Shown here piece by piece: positions 11,789-23,600 of a stretch of DNA of 64,000 nucleotides. Position numbers and translations under genes: made by a program. Below the pieces are notes generated by a model. It did no database searches. It saw nothing but the letters and a program-made list of their open reading frames with translations, and had not been told where the DNA came from. The DNA is taken from the NCBI GenBank assembly GCA_027625915.1, contig JANTQA010000040.1, positions 1,922,001 to 1,986,000 of the forward strand. Direction: 5' to 3'. Position 1 is the first letter of the stretch. Every line of letters starts with the position of its first letter. The DNA comes from Anaeramoeba flamelloides (taxonomy: Eukaryota; Metamonada; Anaeramoebidae).

Positions 11789-12264
11789 CAGTGATCAAAA
11801 TAATGCGTGCACAACGACTATAATCCGTGTTTCAAAATATTATCCGTGCTTTTTTTTATTCTTCTACCAAGGCAACATCCAATCTACTATCAAATAGTAT
11901 ACCTAAGTTCAAATAAATTTTGAAAGTAAAATCCTTGATATTTAAAGTAAAATTTAAATTATTCATGCAATTTTTTGAAAATTTTCCATAATATTCTCAA
12001 TTTTTTTGAAATTTTTTGTTTTTTTTATTATTAAAATTTTCTTAAAAATTAACTCTATTTTTTGAGATAAATTTTGCAATTTGATCCTTTATTTTTAGAA
12101 TTTCTTTTTAAATAATAGTTCTTTAAGAAACCAATACGATATTTTTTTAGGGTTTATTATTGGTTTCTTTGATTGGTTAATGTATAGGTTTTCTATAACA
12201 AAAAAACACGCTTTTTATTTTGAAACAGAATTAAATTTTTTTGCACGCTTTATTTTGACTACAG
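11789..12264. mobile_element. Tc1/mariner-like MITE G
   Basis: 476 bp. The left end CAGTGATCAAAATAATGCGT mirrors the right end ACGCTTTATTTTGACTACAG, with TA on both sides. The left TA is shared with the right end of F2, so G and F2 abut at one target site. The words 'tccgtgtttcaaaatattatccgtg' inside are a short direct repeat. Confidence 0.8.
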
Positions 12265-13076
12265 TACATTTGGATTGTATTTTTGTATTCATGATTATTT
12301 TTATTCACTTGATTATGAGTAATTAGTTGTCTCGTTATTTTCCTACTAGCTGACTATATAGTCTCTTTCAATGCCAAAACTTGAAAAAGAGGAAAAAACG
12401 ATTTTAAGGTTTTAAAAATTATTATTTTTTGAAAATCTTCTTATTTCCCAAACTCTTTTGTTCTCAAATTCATACCATTAACAAAAGTCCTACCAAAGGA
12501 ATAAATTTGAAATTTGCATTTCAAAATTTAATTTTTCAAATGTGACGTCTGAAAGAAGAAAAATAAAAAATTAATTTTACAAAAAATCTTGATCTTTCAA
12601 TTTTAAGTCAATTGTATGAGAAAAAATCACGAAATAGGAAAAAAACATGAGCTTAATGAAAAGGAAAAAGTTTAAGGTTACACGATTTTTCAAATAAAAA
12701 TAAATAAAGTGTTGAAAATTTTTATAAAACCGAATAATAAAATAAAAAAAAAAAAAAGATCTCATCTAAATATATAAATGGAGTTAGACAAAGAACACTT
12801 TTAAGACAGATTAATCCACCAATTTTTAATTTTTGTTCAAGTATGACGTCAATAAAGAACCAAATAAAAAACAATTCAATTTCAAAAAAATGTGAGGATT
12901 TTCAAAAGAATTCCTAAAAACTCAATCAAATGATTGTCCATTCTAGAATTCTCAATATCCCAGAAAATAATCTTTTAAAAACAATTTCAATTACTTCAAA
13001 TTCATTTATTTTCAAAATCTTTATAATTTAACAAATCAAATTTTATTAATTTATAAAATTTTATCTTTTAACAATC
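12265..13076 (+). promoter_or_regulatory. Upstream region of the eS30 gene
   Basis: No open frame of note. Two TGACGT-type motifs lie 301 bp apart, at 12542-12548 (tgacgtc) and 12843-12850 (the full palindrome tgacgtca). They sit in similar A/T-rich surroundings, which suggests either a short duplication or paired sites for a bZIP-type factor. The last 60 bases before the ATG are A/T-rich without further ATGs. Regulatory role is inference. Confidence 0.3.
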
Positions 13077-13259
13077 ATGGGAGCACACGGTGGTATTATC
13101 AAAGCAGGAAAAGTGAGGAACCAAACTCCAAAGGTAGCTAAACAACCAAAAAGGAAAAAATTAACTGGACGAGCTGCTAAGAGAAGATTATACAATAAAA
13201 GATTTCTTCATGTTATGAAAGGAAGAAGATATGGACCAAATTCAAATAGAGCTAAATAA
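13077..13259 (+). CDS. RPS30: 40S ribosomal protein S30 (eS30)
   Basis: A 60-residue intronless gene. The core [18 protein letters not shown], then [15 protein letters not shown] and a C-terminal RRYGPNSN, match eS30 along its full length (human eS30: [22 protein letters not shown]... TGRAKRRMQYNRRF... KGPNAN). eS30 is a small, very basic protein of the small ribosomal subunit. Animals make it as a fusion behind a ubiquitin-like domain (FAU). Here the frame opens directly at ATG with Met-Gly-Ala-His-Gly-Gly and nothing ubiquitin-like precedes it, as in fungi and plants. Stop is TAA. Composition is clearly richer in G+C than the flanks. Confidence 0.95.
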   Translation: MGAHGGIIKAGKVRNQTPKVAKQPKRKKLTGRAAKRRLYNKRFLHVMKGRRYGPNSNRAK

Positions 13260-14635
13260 ATATTGATACCCATGGGTTATTATTTATTTCTATTTGACAC
13301 ACATTTCTTATATATTTTGATATTGATTACTTTGATCTTTTCAATTTTAATTTTTTTATTTTATGATCTTTTCACAATAATTGTTCTCCATTTAAACTCA
13401 ATCTTTTCTAGTTACTTTTGTGATTTCGAAAAAAATAAATTGCAATTAAATTTTTGATTTCTTTTATTCATATATTAACTTATTCTTTTTTTGTCTTTTT
13501 TCTATTTCTTAAAGGAGTTATAATTAAACCATTGTCTATCCATTTCAGAACCTCTATCGAGAATTTTCTGATTTAATGAACCTACTTGATGTACTATTTG
13601 TCCCATAAACAATTAAAATGTTCAAGTAAACTTTGATTCAGTTAAAAAAAGTAAAAAGAAATCCAGAATAGATATTCTAACCTATATAAAACCCAAAATT
13701 TCAAATTTTTTTAAAAATTGAAAAACCAATATTTTTCTTGGTATTTTTTTATTCACAAAAACTGAAATTTCTTCTATTTGAAGTAGATTAATATTCTTCT
13801 TAAACAAAATTGATTAAATTTAATTTATAATTTAACGTTATCCTTGATATGTATCAATAATTATTATATTTTTGTATTTTGATATCTCGGAGGAATATCG
13901 GAAAAACTCCGAAAATACTTTATTGGTTATACTTTATAATTAACAATTTTGTATTCAAATTATCAACAGAATATTGCCTTAAACTTGAAATTGGCTATTC
14001 TATGAACACTGAAGATTATTATAGGGAGAATTCCCCTTTAAAAAATACTCTGAAAAACTACTTCAATCAAAAAAATTAACAAATCTTTTTAAAGTTTTTA
14101 ATGATACAATGTTAACCTAAGACAATACCATCAGCTCTCAATACATTTTTTTTTTTTAAAAAAATTACTCAATATTCTTAAATATATTATTTTTTCATTG
14201 GAATTTTTTTGAATAAAATCGAAATAATTCTAATCAAAGTATATTTAAAAAACAAAAAAATATAATTTTATAAAAATAAATTAACAGAAGATTAATTAGA
14301 AATAAGATAGATATTGTAACTTCAGATTGGAGATTAAATACATTGAAGAAACTATTTACAAAAATTCTGAATCAAATTAAAATAAATTGAAAAAAAAAAT
14401 ATAAATTCTTTAGTGTTCAAGAATAACTAATTATTAAATCTATTTAATAATCCAATTTTTTTTGAGAATATCATCTTAGAAATAGAATACTTAAAAGTAT
14501 TAGATAAGCTCAAAATAAATCTAGAGAAAATATAATAATAAAACAGTTCTTGATGTAAAGGAATGGATTATTTTTAAAAAATTATTAGATAGAATAACAA
14601 TATTATTAAATAGTCGTATCATCAAGTGCCTCAAG
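13260..14635. other. Gene-free stretch downstream of eS30
   Basis: It starts with the presumed 3' untranslated region of eS30. Open frames at 13263-13457 and 13879-14079 lack recognisable motifs and have the composition of the background. I see no repeat or RNA gene. Confidence 0.4.
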
Positions 14636-14705
14636 TATCTGAGTTTTCAATAATTCAAAAGAATTGAGTAAATCAAAGATTTAAATCAATTCTTAAAAAT
14701 TATAG

Positions 14706-15206
14706 AAAACCTAACCTAGGTCTTCTTGAGGTTTTCTGTTTTATTTGTAAAATAAATAGATTTTCGTTAGTTTTTTTTGAGTTTTCTATTTATTTTTTAA
14801 TTGTTCTAGGTTTTTTTTGAGATTTTCTATTATATTTCGAAAATATATTGATTTTTTTACGGTTTTCTTGAGGTTCTCTGTTTTCTCAGTGAAGTGTTCT
14901 AGGTTTTTTTTTTGAGGTTCTCTGTTTTATTTGTTAAGTGTTCTAGGTTTTTTTGAGGTTTTATATTTATTTGGAAAATATATTAATTTTTTTACTTTTT
15001 TAAAATAAGGAAAAAAAACCTAGAACACTTCACAAATAAATAGAAAAATTTTAAAAAACCTAATGAAAATCTATTGATCTTAGTAATAAAATAGAAAAGT
15101 AAAAAAAACCAAGAACACTTCACAAATAAATAGAAAACTCAAAAAACCTAACGAAAATCTATTTATTTTCCAAATAAACAGAAAACTCAAGAAAACCTAA
15201 CTGTAC
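14706..15206. repeat. Foldback repeat H built of short repeated units
   Basis: The left half repeats 'aggttttcttgaggttttctgtttatttgt' variants with 'gttctaggttttttttgag'. The right half carries the reverse complements ('cctagaacacttcacaaataaatagaaaa', twice), so about 500 bp can fold into one long imperfect hairpin. The outer ends are ctaacctaggtcttcttgag and ctcaagaaaacctaac. A fragment of the right end lies at about 30-60. Confidence 0.7.
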
Positions 15207-15445
15207 TATTCCGGAATTCAAAAGAATTGAGTAAAATTAAAGATTTTATGAATTTATTCAAATCTGGAAAAGCTAAAAGCGAGTTTTTTTTTGTAAGAAT
15301 AGAGAACAATCTTTGAATATTACTCCATTCTTAAAAATTCTGTAAAATTTAATTGAAGTGCCATAGAGTGTCGAAATTTTCCAGAATCCAAAAGAATATA
15401 AAAAATCAAATATTTTATTCAATTCTTTTGAATTCTGGAAAGGGT
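15205..15445. repeat. Short palindromic repeat family I, adjacent copies
   Basis: Units of about 70 bp beginning 'ttccagaattcaaaagaattgagtaaa' and ending with its inverse 'caattcttttgaattctgga' occur at about 15208-15280 and 15376-15444. Further copies are near 14640-14690 and 28730-28796. They resemble minimal foldback MITEs. Confidence 0.6.
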
Positions 15446-17673
15446 AATGGTGTTTTTTTTATTCTTTCAGAAATAAACCGAAAATTGATTTAATATTCTT
15501 TATATCTTTTAAAATAAAAAAAACTAATGGCACTATTCCATTGCAAAGTTTTTTAGAAAAATAAATTTATTTTTGAATAAAATCCATTCAGCTCAAAGTA
15601 GCCCAGCTAAAAATGAAAAATTCACTTAATTTTTTAGAATCAACCAAACTTCGATTGTTTAGAAATATCTGAAATAATAAACTTTGTCTTAGAGTCGATA
15701 ATCATTAAATAAAAGCCTGAACAAACTAAAAATTTCAAAAAAAATTATAAATGTTATAAAATTTTTGTTCCACTTTCATTGTAACTTCTAGTGCAAAAAT
15801 TCTCAGATTTCTTGGGAAAATTAAAATTGTTGATAATAAGATTTTTTTCAGAGTAAATAAATTCATATTTAAAAGAACATACAAAGCCTCTATTTTCAAT
15901 ATCTTTATTTGGGTTTTTAAATATATATTTCTAAAAATTTAAATAATAAAAAAAAAGTAAAAAAAAAAGCTAAAAAAAAATATTTACAAAATGAGAAAAA
16001 ATGATTTTAATCTAAAAATTTGAAAATTTTATTGTGAGAAGAATAATGATATTAACTCTTTGAATATGTTCTATTTCTTTAATAAAACTAGGCTACTTTA
16101 ATTGAAAAAGAGTTTACTTTGGTTTTGTTATAAGATAATTTAATCAAGAGACTATTCAATAAACAAAAATTTAATAAGAATAACTTACTTTGTAAATGAA
16201 AATAAATCAATTTTCTTATTTAAATCATTGATGATGTTAAAAAAATTGTTAAAGTAATTTACCAATAAATAAATGAAAATTTCTATATTAGGCTTACAAA
16301 TATTTTTTTGATTATTTGTTGGAAAAACTCTAAATAATTTTTATAAATCGGTAAGGCATATTTCTAACAGACATCATCTCAAAGTAACTTTCTAGTATCG
16401 ATCTTTTTATAAATAAAGTTTTGTATTTGCTCCAATAAAATTCTTTATTCAAAGTGAGCAAAAAAAAAATGAAAAAATTGAAAATTAAATCAAAAAAATT
16501 TCAATATATTAAAAAAATTAAAAAATTCTTTTTAGAAAATATTTTACTTTGGAAAAGACATTATCATGATATGATATTTTTTAATAATAATTAATAAAAA
16601 AAATAAAAAATAGTTTGTGAAAAGTAAAAGAATTTTACAAAGTATTATTTTGACCTTTATTTTGCTATTCTGATTATCATTTCTATCACTAAATAAGGTA
16701 TATTATCAAATTTCAAAATTGGTCAAATTAAATTTTTTCGTATTTTTCGAAGGGTTTCTTGATAATTATTATTGGTCTGAAAGTTTGTAATGGTTTTTTA
16801 TAATTCTGTGAGAGGAAAAATCAAAAAGATTATTTTGTGATTGGTAATATTTTATTACAAAAATTCTAGAAAATCAAAATTTTGAAATCAGCATACTAAA
16901 TATTTTGAAAAATTTGTTCAAAACTTAATTTTAACTACAAAAGTTAAGTGGAACTTTTTTACCCTTTAAAACAAGTTACAAAAGTCTAATTGGTCTCTTA
17001 ATTATTTTTTTTTTCAAAATTGAGGAAAAAATTCTCTAAAATACCATTTAACCCAAATCTACTTTAGAATACTCTGACTAACTTACTTTGACCTTCATCG
17101 AAAGGGAGTTTAAAATACCTACAACCAATATATTTCAATAGAATTGATTATTTTGAAAAAATTGAGAATTTGACCAATTTTGAGAATTTGACCCAATTTG
17201 AAAAATAATAATTTTCCCACTAAATCACATGATTTTTTTGAGTTTTTTGAATCTCTTAATATATTAAAAATAGTTGTAAATATAAATAAAATATAGATTT
17301 TTCCGATTCAAATTATTGATAAAATATTCAATGCAAATTTACTTTTAAAAATATTTTTAACAACAATAATATTCTTGAAAAAAAATTATATTTTATTGCA
17401 AATGAAAGAAAAAAAAAAAAAAAAAAACTATTGGGATTTTGGATTATTTTTTAAAATAATTCTAAAAAGATTTTTAACATTGATAATAAAAAAAAAGAGA
17501 ATAAAAGAAAAAGAAATTGAAAAAAGAGAATAAAAGAAATTGAAAAAAAAAAAGAGAATAAAAGAAAAAGAAATTGAAAAAAAAAAAAGAGAATAAAAGA
17601 AAAAGAAAATTGAAAATTGAAAAAAGAAAATTGAAAATTTCAAACAAACAAATCAATCAATCAATGTAATTAT
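15446..17673. other. Gene-free stretch downstream of the formin stop
   Basis: No coding-like frame. The part nearest the formin stop (about 17485-17640) is a run of 'aaagagaataaaagaaaaagaaattg' repeats, a low-complexity purine tract on the plus strand. Elsewhere nothing is recognised. Confidence 0.4.
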
Positions 17674-20600
17674 TTAAAAATTTTGATCTTGCTTAAAGGA
17701 AGTACCGGATTTCAAAGTTTGGATCAATCCATCAACAATGCCTCTGCCTTGTTGGCTTTGTATAAACTTTGAAGAGCTTTGGTTAACATTTGATGTATTG
17801 AAAATTCTTTGGAATTTGATTAAAAACTCTGCGATTGAAGAGAAGAAAATGGAGGGATCTGATTGGTATTTTTCTCCAAAATAGAAGCAAGTTTTTTGAA
17901 AGACATTTTTCATTTTGGAAAACTTTTCTGTAATGATCTTTTGATCTTTGATTGCCTTGATTAAAAAGTTTCCAAATTTTTCTTTAAAAATTTTGCCGTA
18001 TTCATCATCTAAAGTGTAATCTTGTAATTCGGAGTGTATGATGTTTAACCTAGAATTAATTTGATGTAATTTATCTTGTAATAATTTTATCGAGCAGCGG
18101 CTGGCGTCTCTAATATGCGACAACTCTTTCAGCAAATTGCAATTTTCTGGGTTTTGCCTTTTAAATAAATTAACAAGATAATTCAACAAATTTTCATTTT
18201 TGATCAGATTTTTGCTTTTATTCTCGTTCTCGTTCTCGTTCTGGTTCTGGTTCTGGTTCTCGTTCTTTAAACTGGCTTGATCACTTTTAATATTAATTAA
18301 TTTCAATAGGGAATTTAATTTAAACCCGTATGCGGCACCTCTAAATGTGCCGCCATTCAAATAGTTACCGATTTGCAAGCAATTTTTCAAAATTTGGAAA
18401 AACAACTTGGAATCCTTTAACTCGTTACAGGCCAGCATCACATCTTCTGTCATTTTACTAATCATTTCATAATTTTCATTAAAGGTTCTGACGCACAGCC
18501 AGGAATCGATTCTATTGGAGAATCTTGGTATATCCATTATTTCCAAAAAGAATTGTTCAGCTTTAGCAATTCTTGTTGGTATGATGCCACTAAATTCCCT
18601 GAGCGAATTTAATTCGTTCTCCGTGGGCGAATTTTTTAATAATTCTTTCAAGTTTTCAATTGTCAAAATTTGATCATCAAATTTCACGATTGCATTTTTG
18701 ATCGTGAAATTTGAATATTTGATTTTTGACAGCATTATTGCGATATTTTTGGTTCTTTCTTGATTTATTATTTTGATTAAAATTTGATCCTCTTCATTGG
18801 AATTGTAATATGAGCTATGGATGAGGCTTTCATTCTTGTCGTTATTCTGTTGGTTGTCATTGTTTTGGTAATTATTAATTTTAAAATCATTTTCCAATTC
18901 TTCGAAATTGATTTGGATCTTTTTTTCGTTGCCGGCAATTCCCGACCAAATAGTTTTTTTTGTTCTGTTTTTATTTAATTTATCCCAGTTAAATATCTTC
19001 ATTTTACTTTTGGATAATTGCACATTAACATTAACATTGTCCTTATTTATCAAATTTCCATTTTCATTTTTAATTTCATCACCATCATTATTATCGTCAC
19101 CATCATCATCATCATCATCATCATCGTCATCATTATCTTTATTATTATTGTCAATAGTGTTTTTTAAAAATCTTGGCAACAATTTCATTTCAGAATTGAA
19201 CAACTCATGAACAAATTCTTGCTCTAAATTTTTTTTTGTTGTTTGGTTTTCCTTTGTTAATTGCTTTTTCAACTCTGTGTTTTCCTTTTTTAAATTTTCA
19301 ATTGTTTTTTCAAAGTCTCTTTTTTGTGCTAAAAAGCCTCGATTAGGCACACTCCTTCCGGGACTACTGATTTTTTTGTTTGTTGCTTTCTTCGAGTTAC
19401 GAATATTTTTACTAATTGTCGAAATGGTTCTTTGTTGCTGGCTTTGCTTTAATTGCTCAATTTCATTTTGGTTTGATTTATTTAATTCAAAATAATTTTG
19501 TAATTGCTTTTGCATATTCACAATTCTTATTTGATAGGATTTTTCCAATAGTAATTTATTATTTTCTTTTTGCTTCAAATTTTGATTTGTTCGATTTAAA
19601 TCTGATAAGTGTATCTGGAACTGCTTCCTTTCATTGAGAATATCGTTTTTTATTTCTTCAATTTGCTGCTCTACTGATTTTATATTATTTCCAACTTTAT
19701 TATAAATCGTTTGGTATCTATTTTTTATTGTATGCAGGGAAATTGTATTCATACTTCTTTCGTTTGCCAAGGAATTACTCAATTTCTTTATTTGGTTTTG
19801 TAATTTTTCAATCAAGTTATTAGCTTGGTTATTTTCATTGATACCTTCGTTGTTTTTATTAGTATTGCTAGTTATTTCTCTTCTCGATAGTGTTTTGGAA
19901 ATTGATAAATTTGATATTTGGGACTTATAAGAAGATATTTGCTTTCTTAATTCTAATTCTAAATTGTTTTCAATTTTTTTAACATTATCAATGATTTTGA
20001 TTAATTCATCATTAGAATTTTTCAAATAATTTAATTTCTTATTCATTTGCTCTATTTTCTTTTCAAAAATATTAATAGTTCGTTTGTATGCTAAATTATC
20101 TTCTTTTAACTTATTTATCTTCAATTGATTATCAATAATATTCAATTCATTATTTTCATTTTTCATTATTAGTTCCTTTTCATCAATTTCTTTATTATCA
20201 TCATCATCGCTATTATTAATATTATTATTATTATTATTATTTTTAGATGAAAAATTATTAATTTTTCGTTTTTTAAATTCAATTTCAGTTTTTAAATCTT
20301 CAATGTCTTCTTCATAACCCAATTTAATTTGGCTTATAGCAAATTGGTATTGATCAGAATCTTCGATATAAATCTGAGAATTTTTGATCAATAATTGAAT
20401 TTGCTTTTCAATTTCATTCAATTCCTTTTCTTTCTTATTCATATCCATTCTTAGGCTTTCGATTTTTTGATTTGATATTAATTGTTGATTTTTAATTTTT
20501 TCTTCATAATCATCAATCGATTTCTTTTTATATTTCGTTTCCGTTTCCAATTTTTGTAATAATATTTCATTGTTCCCCATGGCCTGGTTTTGATCTTGAC

Positions 20601-23600
20601 TAACCATTTCCAATATTTCTTCTTGGTAAGATTGGTGAAGTAGATCGATGTTGAGTTCATATCCCTTAATATCAGTTTTTAAATTAGAAATTTGGTTTGT
20701 TAAATTTTTAATTTCATTTAACAATTCCTCTCGATCATTCTCAAAATTTTCTTCAATTTGTTTAATTTTTAATTGTTTCTTTTTTTCGATCTTGGTGATT
20801 TTATTTTGAAATTGTTGATCTAACAAATTAACTCCACTTTCTTTGGTTTCAACTTTAGTCTTTAAATTTAAAAAATCTTTTTCATATTTTTTTTTTGTAG
20901 TTGAAATTACTCTTTGGTAAGCTTGATAGTCATGCGACAATTTTTCGATTTGTTGAATTAAATTCTTCATTTTTTCTTGGTTGGGACTCAATTTTTCTTT
21001 TTCTTTTTCTATTTCCATTTCTTTTTCTTTTTCTTTTTCGATTTCGTTCTCTTTTTCTTTTTCATTTTCATTTTTGTTTTGTTTTTCATTTTCTTTCTCT
21101 TCATTCAAATTTTCATTTTCTTCTTGTAACTCATAAAAAACTGAATTGTAATTTATATTCTTTTCAATTTTTTTTATTTTATTAATAATTTCATTTTGCT
21201 TTTTTTTTTCAAGCGAAATTTTTTCTTGAAAAGTTTCATAATTTTGGAAAACATTATCAATATTACTGATTAAATTTTCAAATTCCTTTATAAAATTTTC
21301 AATTTTTTCAATTTTCTTTTTTTCAATTTCTTCACTGTTAATTTCTGGTTCGGAATATTTGCCGCTTTCAATCATTTCAGCCATTAAATCTTCTAAATCT
21401 TCATATTCTTCATTTAAAAGTCTATATTCATTAGTAAGAGCAACAATAGTTTCTTGATAAGTAACGGTATCCTTTTCGAGGGATTTCAAAATATCTAATA
21501 ATCTTTCAATTTCCTTATTGGCAATATCTATCTTTTCGTTTAATTCCAAAATATATTCCTTGGTATTTTCATCATTTTTGATTTTATTGACTTTGAGATC
21601 TTCTTCTTGATCTTTTTTTAATTCAATACATTCCTGTTTTAAATTTTCTATTTCATTTTCTAATAATTTTATTTCTTCATTGTTTGTTAATTCGTTTTTT
21701 GGTTCTTCTTTTTTTTTTTTATTATCATTTTGTTTATTTAATTTTTCAATTTTGAGTTGTAGAATGTCATATTTACTATTTTCAATTAAAGTTAAAAATT
21801 CTTTCATTTTGATAGTCGCTGCTTTAATTATTGAATCTAAACTTGAATCTAATTCGATTAATTCTTTTGATTGCTTTAAGATATAATTTTCCAAATCAAT
21901 TATTTTTTTATTTAATTTGTTACTTCCACTGCTGCTGCTGCTGCTACTGCTGCTGTTGTTATTATTTACATTGTCGTTAATGATTCTATTTATTACTACA
22001 TCCAACGTTCCCCATAATCCAATGGTATTATCATATGAGGCATCACATAATTTATTTAAAATTCTATTAAATTGTAATTTGTATTTCGATTTGATCATAT
22101 TTTTTGATAAATATTTAAAAATATCAACTGGATCATTTTCATCTCTTTGGGGAATGTCTTGAATAATTTCACCACTTTCATTCTCGTCACTTTTCCATTC
22201 GTTTAAAAATAAATTAATTTGAGTTTGCAAATCTGGGAATTTATCACTTTCAAATTTATTTAAAATCCTTCGTATCCCCAATATTGCAAATTCCTTTCTT
22301 AATTGAATTCTATAATTTATGTCCTGTGATGTATTCACAATGGTGTTAATAAACATAATACACGAGATTTTGAAATCTATACTTGATCTGTCATTTATAC
22401 TCCTTACCAAATGCTGTATCAATATGCTGAACCTTGAGATGAGATTAGTTTTTTCTTGCAGCATATCTAATGACTTTAAAATGAATTTGTGCCCATTTGG
22501 CGGCGCAATGTTAATGACGGCCAATAGCTCAATTAATGTTGTTAAATATTGCCAGTTTTCCGTTTCAAGGCAAAACACTAGGGGCTTGACATGATCAAAG
22601 TGACTGAGAAATGAATTCAGTCCGATTTTGTTGTTCATTAGTGCCTTGCAGCATTTGATTAATTCCAATTCTAGCATAATTTGATTAGGCTTTTGGTTGT
22701 TCATATCTTTGTTATTTGTTAAGCCAGTCAAGGTATTACAAATTAACTGTAAACCCTCGATCATTAAGAATTCATTCAGCCATGATAATGGATTCGACGA
22801 CAATGCTACCTTTAGCTCACTAATAATCTGATAATCTTGCTGATCTCTTAATTTGTTATAAAAAGATTGTGGAGTTTTTTGGCCAGATTCTTCCCTAAGT
22901 CTCTGTTTTTTGTTGTTTTATTTTTTAGTTTTGTTTTGGTTTTTTGATTTTTTTGATGATTTTTTTGTTTTTTGTTTTTTTGAGAACATTTGTTGGTAAA
23001 TAGAAAATTTTTAGAATATAATTGTTCGGTTGAGTTTTTTTTTTTTTTTTTTTTACTACATTTATGAAAATCCATTTTCATTTATTACAATAACGTAACT
23101 CAATTGAAAATCTTTAAGATCTCTGATTAGATTTCTGTTTATACTTTGAAATAATATAAATCATTTGAAAATTTTTTAACACCTCATTTCTTTTCTCTAT
23201 TTAATTTTTATAAAAAGTAACTTCTGAAAAATATAGAAGATCGTTTAATAGATAAAACTGAAAAACATTCTATAAATTTAAAAAATAATTGAATCAAAAA
23301 CTTTTCAGATTATGAGAATAATAATTGATGAAACAAATTAATTATATCAAAGCAATTATTAATGTAAAGATCATTAATCAGTTATGGAATTTTCTTGGTT
23401 TAATTGATTGCTTTGGGAAATTTTTTTAAAATATTTCAACTACCAATATAAAAAAAACTTAAAATTGGTGTCTCGCAAACCTACAAAAACAGACAGAAAG
23501 ACAAAATAATATTCAGATTTAATGATTCAAAAAAACAAATAATTTATTAATTTATTAGATGGCTGGTATTTGGATATTAAATGGGAAAAAATTTTCATTT

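Noticed and set aside
22801-22803. Formin start at 22803
   Set aside because: The codon is TTG, and formin homology (FYNKLRDQQDYQIISELKVALSSNPLSW) continues upstream in frame to an acceptor at 22903.
22848-23081. Lys/Asn-rich 77-codon frame as the first formin exon
   Set aside because: Its possible donors leave a phase that cannot join the formin frame, and a better initial exon (MSRFKKLF...) exists at 25813.
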